A DNA stretch of 64,000 nucleotides from Stenotrophomonas lactitubi (GTDB lineage Bacteria > Pseudomonadota > Gammaproteobacteria > Xanthomonadales > Xanthomonadaceae), in the NCBI RefSeq assembly GCF_002803515.1, contig NZ_PHQX01000001.1:3968001-4032000 (forward strand), given 5' to 3'. Made by a program: the position numbers and the translations under genes. Of this stretch, positions 48,901 to 58,520 are shown in pieces. Position 1 is the first letter of the stretch. The number at the start of each line of letters is the position of its first letter. Below the pieces are notes generated by a model, which worked only from the letters and a program-made list of their open reading frames with translations, made no database searches and had not been told where the DNA came from.

Positions 48901-50790
48901 ATGATCGATTCCTTCCATCGTTACGACGTCATCGTCATCGGCGGCGGCCACGCCGGCACCGAGGCCGCGCTGGCTGCGGCCCGTACCGGCGTGCGCACCC
49001 TGTTGCTGACCCACAACATCGAAACGGTGGGGGCGATGAGCTGCAACCCGGCCATCGGCGGCATCGGCAAGGGCCATCTGGTCAAGGAAATCGACGCCCT
49101 CGGCGGTGCGATGGCGCATGCCGCCGACCGCGCCGGCATCCAGTGGCGCACGCTCAATGCCTCCAAGGGCCCGGCCGTGCGCGCCACCCGCTGCCAGGCC
49201 GACCGCAACCTGTACCGCATGGCGATCCGCGCCATCGTCGAAGGCCAGGCCAACCTGACCGTGTTCCAGGCGGCGGTGGATGACCTGGTCATCGAGGGCG
49301 ACCACGTGCGCGGGGTCATCACCCAGACTGGCCTGCGTTTCGACGCCGAGGCCGTGGTGCTGACCGCCGGCACCTTCCTGGCCGGCAAGATCCATGTCGG
49401 CCCGACCCAGTACGCTGCCGGCCGCATGGGCGATCCGCCAGCCACCACGCTGGCCGCGCGCCTGCGCGAGCGGCCGTTCCAGGTGGACCGCCTGAAGACC
49501 GGCACGCCGCCGCGCATCGACGGCCGTTCGCTGGACTACAGCGTGATGGACGAGCAGCCCGGCGACACGCCGCGCCCGGTGATGTCCTTCCTCGGTTCGG
49601 TGGATGAGCATCCGCAGCAGGTCAGCTGCTGGATCACCCACACCAGCGAGCAGACCCACCAGATCATCCGCGACGCGCTGCACCGCTCGCCGCTGTACAG
49701 CGGCCAGATCGAAGGCATCGGCCCGCGCTACTGCCCGTCCATCGAAGACAAGGTGGTGCGCTTCGCCGAGAAGGCCAGCCACCAGATCTTCGTCGAGCCG
49801 GAAGGCCTGGGCATCGTCGAGATCTATCCCAACGGTATTTCCACTTCGCTGCCGTTCGACGTGCAGCTGGAGATGGTGCGCAGCATCCGCGGTTTCGCCA
49901 ACGCGCACATCACCCGCCCTGGTTACGCCATCGAATACGACTTCTTCGATCCGCGCGGGCTGAAGGCCTCGCTGGAAACCAAGCTGGTCAACGGCCTGTT
50001 CTTCGCCGGCCAGATCAACGGCACCACCGGTTACGAAGAAGCGGCCGCGCAGGGCTTGCTGGCCGGCCTCAATGCCGCTCGCCAGGTGCGTGGCCTGGAT
50101 GGCTGGTGCCCGCGTCGCGACGAAGCCTACCTCGGCGTGCTGGTGGACGACCTGATCACCCACGGCACCAACGAGCCGTACCGCATGTTCACCAGCCGCG
50201 CCGAATACCGCCTGCAGCTGCGCGAAGACAATGCCGACCAGCGCCTGACCCCGACCGGCCGCGACATGGGCCTGGTCGATGACCATCGCTGGAGTGCCTT
50301 CGAAACCAAGCAGGCCGCCGTAACCGCAGAACGCACCCGCCTGGGCGCGCTGTGGGCGACCCCGGCCAATGCGCTGGGCCGCGAAGTACAGGAAACGCTC
50401 GGCGTGGCAGTCAGCCGCGAAACCAACGTGCTGGACCTGATCAAGCGCCCGGAACTGGATTACGCGCAGCTGATGCAGGTGCCCTCGCTCGGCCCCGCCG
50501 TGGCCGATGGCAAGGTGGCCGAACAGGTAGAGATCGGGGTGAAGTACGCCGGTTACCTGGATCGCCAGCGCGAGGAGATCGAGCGCCAGCAGCGGCATGA
50601 AGCAACCCCGATTGCCGGCGATTTCGACTACGCCATCGTGCGCGGGTTGTCAGCCGAAGCGCTGCAGAAGCTGGAGCGCGTTCGTCCGCAGACCATCGGC
50701 CAGGCACAGCGCATTCCGGGCATGACCCCGGCGGCGATCTCGCTGCTGCTGGTGCACCTGGAGCGCGCGCGGCGCGGACGCGTGGCGTAA
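48901..50790 (+). CDS. mnmG: tRNA uridine-5-carboxymethylaminomethyl modification enzyme MnmG
   Basis: This complete 629-residue FAD enzyme works with MnmE to place the cmnm5 group on the wobble uridine of several tRNAs. [20 protein letters not shown] is the FAD dinucleotide fold. [20 protein letters not shown] and [14 protein letters not shown] are GidA signatures. [20 protein letters not shown] and [17 protein letters not shown] are also invariant. The C-terminal helical domain ends [19 protein letters not shown]. Length equals E. coli MnmG. The ATG at 48901 starts at the conserved N-terminus, without a strong binding site. REP elements follow the stop. Confidence 0.98.
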   Translation: MIDSFHRYDVIVIGGGHAGTEAALAAARTGVRTLLLTHNIETVGAMSCNPAIGGIGKGHLVKEIDALGGAMAHAADRAGIQWRTLNASKGPAVRATRCQADRNLYRMAIRAIVEGQANLTVFQAAVDDLVIEGDHVRGVITQTGLRFDAEAVVLTAGTFLAGKIHVGPTQYAAGRMGDPPATTLAARLRERPFQVDRLKTGTPPRIDGRSLDYSVMDEQPGDTPRPVMSFLGSVDEHPQQVSCWITHTSEQTHQIIRDALHRSPLYSGQIEGIGPRYCPSIEDKVVRFAEKASHQIFVEPEGLGIVEIYPNGISTSLPFDVQLEMVRSIRGFANAHITRPGYAIEYDFFDPRGLKASLETKLVNGLFFAGQINGTTGYEEAAAQGLLAGLNAARQVRGLDGWCPRRDEAYLGVLVDDLITHGTNEPYRMFTSRAEYRLQLREDNADQRLTPTGRDMGLVDDHRWSAFETKQAAVTAERTRLGALWATPANALGREVQETLGVAVSRETNVLDLIKRPELDYAQLMQVPSLGPAVADGKVAEQVEIGVKYAGYLDRQREEIERQQRHEATPIAGDFDYAIVRGLSAEALQKLERVRPQTIGQAQRIPGMTPAAISLLLVHLERARRGRVA

Positions 50791-50809
50791 CGCGGGATCG
50801 GCAAATGCC

Positions 50810-50873
50810 ATCCACGCATGGCGTGGATCTACTCGCGGTCCGCTCTGGTAGGTGTCGACCTTGGTCGACACGG
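50810..50873. repeat. Inverted SMAG/REP pair after mnmG
   Basis: Minus copy 50810-50817 with 50821-50828, then CTAC. Plus copy GTAG 50848-50851 with the 9-bp stem 50852-50860/50863-50871 and a TT loop. Confidence 0.85.
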
Positions 50874-50970
50874 ATGCATGAAGCATCCCGGTCGCGGCAG
50901 GCGCCCGCGGGGTCGGCATCGGCGGAGCGCGTATCATCATCGCGATTGCCCTGATCTGCTGGAGACACCG

Positions 50971-51501
50971 ATGACCCCGCTGCGCCCTTTCCGCGACAAG
51001 ATGCCGGTGCTCGGCCAGCGCGTGTATGTCGATCCGGCCTGCACCATCATCGGTGATGTCGAACTGGCCGACGACGTGTCGGTCTGGCCGGGCACGGTCA
51101 TCCGCGGCGACGTCAATTTCGTCCGCATCGGTGCACGCACCAACGTGCAGGACGGCACCATCATCCACGTCAGCCACCACAGCCCGTACAACAAGGCCGG
51201 CTACCCGACCCTGATCGGCGAAGGCGTGACTGTCGGCCATGGCTGCATCATCCACGCCTGCAGCATCGGCGATTACAGCCTGATCGGCATGGGCGCGTGC
51301 ATCCTCGACGGTGCCCGGGTCGAGCGCCATGGCTTCGTCGGTGCCGGTGCAGTGGTCGGCCCGGGCAAGGTGGTGGGCGAAGGCGAACTGTGGGTGGGCA
51401 ACCCCGCCCGTCCGGCGCGCACGCTCAGCGACAAGGAGATCGAGTCGCTGCACTATTCGGCCGACCACTACGTGCGGCTGAAGGACGAGTACCTGGGCTG
51501 A
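50971..51501 (+). CDS. Gamma-carbonic anhydrase family protein (YrdA-like hexapeptide repeat)
   Basis: The 176-residue left-handed beta-helix protein has hexapeptide turns running from IIGDVELADDVSVWPGTVIR to GAGAVVGPGKVVGEGELWVG. Zinc-ligand histidines are in IIHVSHHSPYN and VTVGHGCIIHAC, the gamma-class pattern. The C-terminal helix DKEIESLHYSADHYVRLKDE is the YrdA/PaaY ending. Some members hydrate carbon dioxide; many have no measured activity. GGAGA stands 7 bases before the ATG. It is separated from mnmG by a REP pair and is likely its own transcription unit. Confidence 0.9.
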   Translation: MTPLRPFRDKMPVLGQRVYVDPACTIIGDVELADDVSVWPGTVIRGDVNFVRIGARTNVQDGTIIHVSHHSPYNKAGYPTLIGEGVTVGHGCIIHACSIGDYSLIGMGACILDGARVERHGFVGAGAVVGPGKVVGEGELWVGNPARPARTLSDKEIESLHYSADHYVRLKDEYLG

Positions 51502-51625
51502 GGCCGCATCGCCGGTGGCCGGGCTCTGCTAAAGTCTGGGCCCGACCAGGAACCGTCGAGACCCCCATGCCCGTGGCTGCACGCCGGAGAGGACTCCAGC
51601 GCCCACTTCGGCGGCCATCGCGCTG

Positions 51626-52315
51626 ATGGCCGCGCCGATGCTCGATACCTACCGCGAGGTGGTAACGCCGGAAGGCGTGCCGCTGCAGTTGCCTGCGGCC
51701 GGACCGATGCCGCGCGCCCTGGCCTGGCTGATCGACCTGGCAGTCCGCTTCGGCGCGCTGACCGCGCTGTCCATTCCGCTGGCCCTGCTCGATGAGTTCG
51801 GCCGCGGCCTGTACATGGCGCTGATGTTCCTGCTGATGTGGGCCTACCCCATCGTCTGCGAAGCGCTGTGGGGCCGCACCCTCGGCAAACGTGTTCTTGG
51901 CCTGCGGGTGCTGGCACAGGATGGCGCACCGGTGGGCTGGATGGCTTCGATCACCCGCAACCTGCTGCGCACCGTGGACATGCTGCCCTTCGGCTACGCG
52001 CTGGGCCTGATCAGCAGCCTGTTCGATCCGCATGGCCGCCGCCTGGGCGATCTGGTTGCCGGCACGATGGTGGTGCATTCGCCACCGCACTACCTGCCGC
52101 CGCCGGCCACCATCGACAGCGTGCTGGCCCCGCCGCAACCGCTGCGGCCGGAGGAACAGGCGGCAGTGATGGCCTTCGCCGAGCGCGCGCCACGCCTGTC
52201 TCCCGCGCGCCAGCAGGAGCTGGCCGGCATCGCTGAGCCATTGACCAGTGCGTCCGGCCAGGTCGGCGTGCTGCGCCTGTATGCGATGGCCAACTGGTTG
52301 CTGGGTCGACGATGA
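51626..52315 (+). CDS. RDD-family membrane protein
   Basis: The 229-residue protein has an RDD domain (about 20-145) with RALAWLIDLAVRFGAL carrying the Arg and first Asp, then two or three membrane helices and GRTLGKRVLGLRVLAQDG. DPHGRRLGDLVAGTMVV contains the last Asp. The C-terminal cytoplasmic tail of about 80 residues is Pro-rich then helical (LSPARQQELAGIAEPLTSAS). It is the first gene of a six-gene overlapping operon and overlaps the SpoIIM gene by four bases. An ATG four codons later is an alternative start. RDD proteins are thought to be transport-related; the role here is unknown. Confidence 0.88.
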   Translation: MAAPMLDTYREVVTPEGVPLQLPAAGPMPRALAWLIDLAVRFGALTALSIPLALLDEFGRGLYMALMFLLMWAYPIVCEALWGRTLGKRVLGLRVLAQDGAPVGWMASITRNLLRTVDMLPFGYALGLISSLFDPHGRRLGDLVAGTMVVHSPPHYLPPPATIDSVLAPPQPLRPEEQAAVMAFAERAPRLSPARQQELAGIAEPLTSASGQVGVLRLYAMANWLLGRR

Positions 52316-53304
52316 AGCAGGAACAGTTCGTCGCCCGCCATCAACAGGAATGGCATGACCTGGAGCAGTGGCTGCAGCATCGCGCCGGTGCCTCGCGTCG
52401 GCGTCGGCGCAAGCCGGGTGCAGAGGAGGCCGGCGATGTCAGCTTCCCACAGCGCTACCGACGGCTGTGCCAGCAGCTGGCGCTGGCCCGCGAACGCGGC
52501 TACAGCCCGCAGCTGGTGCAGCGTCTGCAGCAGCTGATGCAGGACGGCCATGGCGTGCTGTACCGCACGCCACCCACCCGCTGGCGGCGCGCACTGGAAT
52601 TCCTGGTCGCTGATTTCCCGCTGCTGGTACGCAGCCAGGCGCGCAGCATGTGGGCGGCGCTGGCGATGTTCGCGGTGCCCGCGCTGGCCTGCTTCGTGCT
52701 GGTGCAGGTGTACCCGGACAGCATCCACCTGCTGATGGACAACAGCCAGATCGCCGAGATGGAACGCATGTACGATCCATCCGCCGAGCGCCTGGGCCGC
52801 GACAGCGGCACCGACTGGATGATGTTCGGCTACTACATCATGAACAACATCGGCATCGCCCTGCGCACCTTCGCCAGCGGCCTGCTGGCCGGATTGGGCA
52901 CGCTGCTGGTGCTGTTGTTCAACGGCACCACCATCGGCGCGGTGGCCGGCCATCTGCAGCACATCGGCCACGGTGGCCCGTTCTGGCGCTTCGTGGTCGG
53001 CCATGGTGCGTTCGAGCTGACCGCGATCGTGATCGCTGGCGGTGCCGGCCTGCAGCTGGGCATGAAACTGCTGGCGCCCGGGCGCCGCCGCCGTCTGGAT
53101 GCGCTGGTTGAAGGGGGGCGCATCGGCGCGCGGCTGTGCCTGGGCGCGGCCTTCATGCTGCTGCTGGCAGCGTTCGTGGAAGCGTTCTGGTCGTCCATCG
53201 CCGAAATCCCGGCTGCAGTGAAGTTCAGCGTGGCCGGTGTGCTGTGGGCCGGCGTGCTGCTGTGGCTGTGGCGCGGTGGACGCGGAGGCAGCCATGCGGA
53301 TTGA
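52312..53304 (+). CDS. SpoIIM-family membrane protein (DUF95)
   Basis: The 330-residue protein has an N-terminal cytoplasmic helical part (EWHDLEQWLQHRAGASRRRR, RYRRLCQQLALARERGYSPQ) and a membrane domain of about five helices. Landmarks are FGYYIMNNIGIALRTFASGL, VLLFNGTTIGAVAGHLQ and FVVGHGAFELTAIVIAGGAG, the DUF95/stage II sporulation protein M signature. This organism does not sporulate. In proteobacteria the gene is regularly found beside RDD, MoxR and DUF58 genes, as here. It overlaps the RDD gene by 4 bases and the DUF4129 gene by 11. Confidence 0.9.
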   Translation: MKQEQFVARHQQEWHDLEQWLQHRAGASRRRRRKPGAEEAGDVSFPQRYRRLCQQLALARERGYSPQLVQRLQQLMQDGHGVLYRTPPTRWRRALEFLVADFPLLVRSQARSMWAALAMFAVPALACFVLVQVYPDSIHLLMDNSQIAEMERMYDPSAERLGRDSGTDWMMFGYYIMNNIGIALRTFASGLLAGLGTLLVLLFNGTTIGAVAGHLQHIGHGGPFWRFVVGHGAFELTAIVIAGGAGLQLGMKLLAPGRRRRLDALVEGGRIGARLCLGAAFMLLLAAFVEAFWSSIAEIPAAVKFSVAGVLWAGVLLWLWRGGRGGSHAD

Positions 53305-54919
53305 CCACCTGGACGTGGTGCTGCGCGCGCGCAGCAGCTGGGAAGCAATGGAGCTGGGCACCGCGCTGACCCGCCGCCATGCACGCGGTGTGTGGGGCAG
53401 CTGGCTGCTGGCCAGTGCGCCGTTGTTCGTGCTGTTCAATGCGCTGGCCTGGTGGCTGGATGCCTTCGGCTGGGCCTGGCTGGCGATGTGGTGGTGCAAG
53501 CCCTTGTTCGAGCGCGCACCGCTGTACGTACTTTCGCGCGGCATCTTCGGCGAGCGGGTCGGTCCGCGCGCTGCACTGCGCGCGCAGCGGCAGTGGGGTG
53601 GCAGTGGCTTCTGGGGCTACCTGGGCTGGCGCCGCTTCAGCGGTCTGCGCAGCCTGTGCCTGCCGGTCAACCTGCTGGAGGGCAATGCGCCCGCACAGCG
53701 CGGCGCTCGCCGGCGAGCGGTCGCTGCCGGCGCCGCAGGCCCTGCACTGGTGCTGGCGATGATCTGCCTGGCCTTCGAGCTGGTGCTGGTGGTGGGCGCG
53801 ATCGCAACCATCTTCATCTTCATTCCCCTGGAACTGCTGCCCGAATCCTGGCGCGCGGCGTGGGCGATGGTCAGCGTGGAAGCGCCTGCGTGGGCCAAGC
53901 TTGGCCTCAACCTGCTGTGCTGGCTGGCAGCGGCGCTGATCGGCCCGTTCTACGTGGGCGCCGGCTTCGGCCTGTACTTGAACCGGCGCACGCAGATGGA
54001 AGCGTGGGACGTGGAAATCGCCCTGCGCCGCCTGCGCGAACGCTTGCTGCCCATCGCCTCTTCGTTGGTGCTGCTGCTGTCCCTGGCGCTGCCGTTGGCG
54101 CCCGCGCACGCGCAGGACGCCGACACGCCGGACGCCGGGCAGACCGCCACGGCCAGCGCCGAGGAAGACGAAGACGCTGAAGAAGCCGAGGAAGCAGCCA
54201 CTGCGGAAAACGATCCGGCCAATACACCGGCGGTGATCTTCGGCGACAAGGCGATGGATACCGCTGGCTTCCGCCAGGCCGTGAACCGCGCTTACGAAGA
54301 TCCGTTGCAGCGGCCGACGCGGCAGGTCAGCCGATGGAAGCCGATCGAAGAAGCGGCCGAGAAGAAGAAAGACAAGAAGGATCTGCAGAAGGACAGCGGC
54401 AGCGACGCAGACCGCAAGGCGCGCAAGAGCGGCCAGCTGTGGCTGGCCCGGATCGCCGAATGGGGCCTGTGGGGGCTGCTGGGTGTCCTGCTGCTGGTGC
54501 TGCTGTTGACCGCGCGGCTGTGGCTGCCGTGGTTGCGCGGTTCCGGCCGCCGCAAAGAAAAGCAGGCACCGCAGGTCACTGAAGAACAGGTGGAAATGCC
54601 GGTGGTGCTGCCGCCGGATGTGGCGACCCAGGCCGGCCTGCTGTGGGACCAGGGACGACCGCGGCAGGCGCTGGCCCTGTTGTATCGCGCCAGCGTACGC
54701 ACGCTGGTGGAGCGCACCGGCATCGCTTTGCCGCCTGGTGCGACCGAAGCACAGTGCCTGCGTGCCTCGCGGCGTCTGACCGACAGCACCGACCGTGAAC
54801 TGTTCGCGCGCATCGTGCGCATGTGGCAGTACGCCGCCTACGGTGGGCGCCTGCCTGCCCGCAGCGATTTCGACGCGTTGGCCAGCACGTTGCGCCAGCA
54901 GTACGGGTGGCAGGCATGA
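53294..54919 (+). CDS. DUF4129-domain membrane protein
   Basis: The 541-residue protein starts at ATG 53294, 11 bases inside the preceding gene. The N-terminal half has several membrane helices (LASAPLFVLFNALAWWLDAF, IFIFIPLELL, LGLNLLCWLAAALIGPFYVG), then a helix ending in APAHAQ. The middle is low-complexity acidic (EEDEDAEEAEEAATAENDPA), followed by a Lys-rich stretch and another helix (LLGVLLLVLLLTARLWLPWL). The C-terminal cytoplasmic DUF4129 domain carries DQGRPRQALALLYRASVRTL and PPGATEAQCLRASRR. The domain occurs with MoxR/DUF58 systems. Function is unknown. Confidence 0.87.
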   Translation: MRIDHLDVVLRARSSWEAMELGTALTRRHARGVWGSWLLASAPLFVLFNALAWWLDAFGWAWLAMWWCKPLFERAPLYVLSRGIFGERVGPRAALRAQRQWGGSGFWGYLGWRRFSGLRSLCLPVNLLEGNAPAQRGARRRAVAAGAAGPALVLAMICLAFELVLVVGAIATIFIFIPLELLPESWRAAWAMVSVEAPAWAKLGLNLLCWLAAALIGPFYVGAGFGLYLNRRTQMEAWDVEIALRRLRERLLPIASSLVLLLSLALPLAPAHAQDADTPDAGQTATASAEEDEDAEEAEEAATAENDPANTPAVIFGDKAMDTAGFRQAVNRAYEDPLQRPTRQVSRWKPIEEAAEKKKDKKDLQKDSGSDADRKARKSGQLWLARIAEWGLWGLLGVLLLVLLLTARLWLPWLRGSGRRKEKQAPQVTEEQVEMPVVLPPDVATQAGLLWDQGRPRQALALLYRASVRTLVERTGIALPPGATEAQCLRASRRLTDSTDRELFARIVRMWQYAAYGGRLPARSDFDALASTLRQQYGWQA

Positions 54920-56100
54920 ATCCGCGCCTGTTCTGGTCATTGCTGCTGGGCGCGCTGGTCCTGTTCGGGGTACCGCTGACGATCCTTTTCCTGCGCACGC
55001 ACGAAAAGGTGACCGAGACCGTCGTGCTGCCGCCGCAGGGCGAAGCGAGCTACAACCCGCTGTATGTGCTGGGCCAGGCCCTGCGCGCCGACGGCATCGA
55101 GGTGCAGTCCAGGCAGCGGTTGGACCTGGCACAGATGCCACTGGCCGCCACCGATACGCTGGTGCTGCTGCAGGACACCGCCGACATGCCGCCGCGCACT
55201 GCGCAGGCCCTGCTGGATTGGGTGGATACCGGTGGCCATCTGCTGCTGCGCACGCAACCTCCGGCCGAGGACGATGCCGGCAGCACGCAGGGGCCATTGC
55301 TGGACAGGATCGGCGTGGACAGCCTGTTCCATGGCAGCGACTGCCAGCCCTTCCACGTGGTCGATGATCCGAGCCACGTCGAGTTCTGCGGCGGCCGGCG
55401 CTTCAGCCTGGGCTTCCAGGCCAACGCCACGGCCGAGCGCCGGTGGGGCGGCAACGAAGGGCTGGTGTTCGCGCGCCTGCCGCACGGCAAGGGCCGCATC
55501 GACGTGCTGGCGGACATGGACGTCATGCGTGGTGAAGGACCGAACGCATCAACGCGCCGCCGCACAGTCGATGCCGTCGCCCGCGATGGCCTGCATGACC
55601 TCTCGCACCGCGACCTGACGCGCTACCTGCTCGATCCCAACTATGGGCGGGGCACGGTCTGGCTGGTGTACGGCAGTCGCCCGCCCTCGCTGGGCGCGCG
55701 CATCTTCTACCAGGGCTGGCCACTGTGGGTGCCGCTGCTGCTGGCGATCCTCGGCTGGCTGTGGTCGCGTGCGCAACGCTTCGGCAGTGCCCTGCCAGCA
55801 CCGGTGATCGAGCGCCGTTCGCTGCTGGAACACGTCCGCGCCAGTGGCGAACTGCTGCTGCGCTTCGGCCATGGCGCGCGTCTTTACCAGGCCGTGCAGG
55901 CGCTGTTCCTGCATCGCCTGCGCCTGCGTGCACCCGTGGCTGCCGCGCTCGACGGTGCCGCGCGTGACCAGGCCATCGCCGCAGTGCTGCAATGGCCGGT
56001 CAGTCGTGTCACCAGCGCACTCACGCCGCCTTCGCCGCATGATTCCTCCGCCCTGCGCGAGCGCATCCGCTTGCTGCTCCAGATGAGATCCCTGCTATGA
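54916..56100 (+). CDS. DUF4350-domain membrane protein
   Basis: The 394-residue protein has an N-terminal helix (LFWSLLLGALVLFGVPLTIL) and a periplasmic GATase-like DUF4350 domain (about 45-240), with NPLYVLGQALRADGIEVQS, DTLVLLQDTADMPPRTAQAL and WVDTGGHLLLRT. A second helix is near 275 (LWVPLLLAILGWLWSRA). A cytoplasmic tail has EHVRASGELLLRFGHGARLY. It overlaps the DUF4129 gene and the MoxR gene by four bases each (ATGA). The arrangement matches the MoxR-associated operons seen across proteobacteria; the molecular role is not known. Confidence 0.87.
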   Translation: MNPRLFWSLLLGALVLFGVPLTILFLRTHEKVTETVVLPPQGEASYNPLYVLGQALRADGIEVQSRQRLDLAQMPLAATDTLVLLQDTADMPPRTAQALLDWVDTGGHLLLRTQPPAEDDAGSTQGPLLDRIGVDSLFHGSDCQPFHVVDDPSHVEFCGGRRFSLGFQANATAERRWGGNEGLVFARLPHGKGRIDVLADMDVMRGEGPNASTRRRTVDAVARDGLHDLSHRDLTRYLLDPNYGRGTVWLVYGSRPPSLGARIFYQGWPLWVPLLLAILGWLWSRAQRFGSALPAPVIERRSLLEHVRASGELLLRFGHGARLYQAVQALFLHRLRLRAPVAAALDGAARDQAIAAVLQWPVSRVTSALTPPSPHDSSALRERIRLLLQMRSLL

Positions 56101-57083
56101 CCGATGCCCCTGAACTTCCGGCGGCCGCCACCGCCCGCCTGATCGAACGCGTCGACGCCATCCGCCAGGCCGTCGGCCACGCCTTCATCGGCCAGGCCGA
56201 TGTGCTTGACCAGATCCTGGTCGCCCTGCTGGCCGGTGGCCACGTGCTGATCGAAGGCGTGCCCGGCCTCGGCAAGACCCTGCTGGTGCGCGCGCTGGCG
56301 CAGGCGCTGGAACTGGACTATGGCCGCGTGCAGTTCACCCCCGACCTGATGCCCAGCGACGTCAGCGGGCATGCGGTGTACGACCCGAAGAGCGAGAGCT
56401 TCAAGATCCGCCGTGGCCCGGTGTTCACCAACCTGCTGCTGGCCGATGAAATCAACCGTGCCCCGGCCAAGACCCAGTCCGCGCTGCTGGAAGTGATGCA
56501 GGAGGGCCAGGTCACCATCGAAGGCAAGGCCTTCACCCTGGCGCCGCCGTTCATGGCGCTGGCCACGCAGAACCCGCTGGAACAGGAAGGCACCTATCCG
56601 CTGCCGGAAGCGCAGCTGGACCGTTTCCTGCTGAAGGTGCTGATCGACTATCCGCAGCTGGAAGACGAGAAGCGCATGGTCGCGGCGATCACCAGCGGCC
56701 GTGCCGCCAGCGATTTCGACCTGAGCCAGGTGCCCCGCGTACTCGGTGCCGGTGAACTGTTGGCGTTGCAGCAGGCCACCGCGGCGATCACCGTCGATGA
56801 CGAAGTGATCGACTACGCGGTGCGCATCGTGGCCGCCACCCGGCAGTGGCCCGGCATCGCCGTTGGTGCCGGACCGCGCGGCAGCATCGCCCTGGTACGT
56901 GCCTCGCGCGCGCAGGCGGTGCTGGCCGCGCGTGATTTCGTCACCCCCGATGATGTCCGCGACATCGCCCGCCCTGCCCTGCGCCACCGCATTGCACTGG
57001 CACCAGAGCTGCAGATCGAAGGCCAGGATGCCGACGACGTACTGGGTGCGCTGCTGGCCAAGGTCGAAGCGCCGCGCCGATGA
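56097..57083 (+). CDS. MoxR-family AAA+ ATPase
   Basis: The 328-residue cytoplasmic ATPase has Walker A GVPGLGKTL (residues 54-62), Walker B LLLADEINRAPAK, sensor 1 in MALATQNPLEQEGTYPLPEA, and the arginine-containing QLDRFLLKVLIDYP. The C-terminal lid has VASRAQAVLAAR-like text (VRASRAQAVLAARDFVTPDD). MoxR ATPases act as chaperones that insert metals or assemble complexes together with von Willebrand domain partners; the DUF58 protein encoded next is the usual partner. It overlaps both neighbours by four bases. Confidence 0.95.
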   Translation: MTDAPELPAAATARLIERVDAIRQAVGHAFIGQADVLDQILVALLAGGHVLIEGVPGLGKTLLVRALAQALELDYGRVQFTPDLMPSDVSGHAVYDPKSESFKIRRGPVFTNLLLADEINRAPAKTQSALLEVMQEGQVTIEGKAFTLAPPFMALATQNPLEQEGTYPLPEAQLDRFLLKVLIDYPQLEDEKRMVAAITSGRAASDFDLSQVPRVLGAGELLALQQATAAITVDDEVIDYAVRIVAATRQWPGIAVGAGPRGSIALVRASRAQAVLAARDFVTPDDVRDIARPALRHRIALAPELQIEGQDADDVLGALLAKVEAPRR

Positions 57084-58378
57084 GGCCTGCGCCGCTGCTG
57101 CTGGCGTTGCTGTTGGCCTGGGCTGTGCTGGGTGGCGTGGTGCTGGGCGGCCCGCTGCCGCGCTGGAGCTGGGCGCTGGCCGGCGCATTGATTGCGGTGC
57201 TGGCACTGGTTGATCTGTGGCGACAACGGCGACGGCCGTCGCCCAGCGTCGAACGCGACGCGCCCGAAGCGCTGGCACTGGGCGTGCGTCGCGAGATCGG
57301 CCTGCGCCTGCATAGCGAACAGGCCATGCACGTGCATGTGTTCGATCTGGTGCCGGGCGGTTGGCCACTGGAATCAATGCCGCAGCGCGTGCAGTTGCGG
57401 GCCGGCCATGTCAGCTCGCTGCATTACCACGTGCAGCCGCAGCAGCGCGGCCGCTTTGCCTTCGAGGGTGTGCAGCTGCGCATCCGCTCGCCGTGGCGAT
57501 TGTGGTGGCAGCAACGCACGCTGCCACCGGCGCTGGAGGTACGGGTCTATCCCAACTTCGTGCCGCTCACCCGCTTCGCACTGTTCAGTGCCGACCAGGC
57601 CTCACGCCTGGTGGGCGCCCATGTGAAACGGCGGCGTGGCGAGGGCACCGACTTCCACCAGATGCGCGAGTACCGCATCGGCGACAGCCTGCGCCAGCTC
57701 GACTGGAAGGCCACCGCACGCGCGCGCAAGCTGATCTCGCGCGAGTACCAGGACGAGAAGAACCAGCAGCTGCTGCTGATGCTCGACAGCGGCCGCCGCA
57801 TGCTGGCCAGCGAAGGCGGGCTCTCGCATTTCGACCATGCCTTGAACGCCTCGCTGGTGGTGGCTTACCTGGCGCTGCGCCAGGGCGATGCCGCCGGCCT
57901 GTTCGCGGTGGGCGGCGAGCGCCGCTGGGTGGCGCCGCAGCGCGGCATGGGCACGGTGCAGCACCTGTTGCGCGCCAGCTACGACCTGCAGCCACAGGCC
58001 GTGGCCACCGATTACCTGGCCGCCGCCACCGAAGTATCACTGCGCCAGCGTCGACGCGCGCTGGTGATGCTGGTCAGCAACGTGCGCGATGAAGACATCG
58101 AAGACCTGCTTGCTGCCGTGCGCCTGCTGCAGCGCCGCCACCTGGTGTGCGTGGCCAGCCTGCGCGAGCGCGAGCTGGATGCCGCGCTGGAGGGCGAGGT
58201 GCATACGGTCGAGGATGCCGCGCAGGCCGGTGCCGCCGCGCTGTACCTGCAACAGCGCGCGCAGGCGCATGACGCGCTGCGTGCCGAACGGGTGATGGTG
58301 CTGGATGTGACCGCAGATGCGCTGCCCGCCGCGCTGGTGGAACGCTACCTGGCGGTGAAGCGCGAAGGGTTGCTCTGA
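57080..58378 (+). CDS. DUF58-domain membrane protein, MoxR partner
   Basis: The 432-residue protein has two N-terminal membrane helices (LLLALLLAWAVLGGVVLGG, ALAGALIAVLALVDLW) and a beta-rich region. The DUF58 signature is GTDFHQMREYRIGDSLRQLD, continuing WKATARARKLISREYQDEKN. A von Willebrand A-like part follows, with LLLMLDSGRRMLAS (metal-site DxGxx variant) and LVMLVSNVRDEDIEDL. It closes the RDD-SpoIIM-DUF4129-DUF4350-MoxR-DUF58 operon; REP elements follow. It is expected to bind the MoxR ATPase at the membrane. Confidence 0.93.
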   Translation: MRPAPLLLALLLAWAVLGGVVLGGPLPRWSWALAGALIAVLALVDLWRQRRRPSPSVERDAPEALALGVRREIGLRLHSEQAMHVHVFDLVPGGWPLESMPQRVQLRAGHVSSLHYHVQPQQRGRFAFEGVQLRIRSPWRLWWQQRTLPPALEVRVYPNFVPLTRFALFSADQASRLVGAHVKRRRGEGTDFHQMREYRIGDSLRQLDWKATARARKLISREYQDEKNQQLLLMLDSGRRMLASEGGLSHFDHALNASLVVAYLALRQGDAAGLFAVGGERRWVAPQRGMGTVQHLLRASYDLQPQAVATDYLAAATEVSLRQRRRALVMLVSNVRDEDIEDLLAAVRLLQRRHLVCVASLRERELDAALEGEVHTVEDAAQAGAAALYLQQRAQAHDALRAERVMVLDVTADALPAALVERYLAVKREGLL

Positions 58379-58380
58379 GC

Positions 58381-58490
58381 GGTAGCGCCGTGGACACCGG
58401 GCATGGCCCGGCGCTACCGGCCCGTTGCTCTGGTAGTTGCCAACCTCGGTTGGCACACAATCAACGGCGCCGACCAAGGTCGGCATCTAC
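58381..58490. repeat. Cluster of three SMAG/REP elements
   Basis: GGTAGCGCC/GGCGCTACC arms at 58381-58389 and 58410-58418. GTAG 58433-58436 with stem 58438-58445/58448-58455. Minus copy 58469-58475/58478-58484, ending CTAC 58487-58490. They lie between the convergent DUF58 and YgiC-like genes. Confidence 0.85.
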
Positions 58491-58520
58491 CAACGGCGTT
58501 GCTGCACACCGGGGACGCCA

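Noticed and set aside
51567..51626. 19-codon leader frame ending TGATG at the RDD gene start
   Set aside because: Arg-rich short frames are expected by chance here, and there is no binding site in front of its ATG.
58381..58490. Closely spaced repeats as a CRISPR array
   Set aside because: The repeats are palindromic, in alternating orientation, with unequal spacing and different stems; they are REP elements and no cas genes are present.
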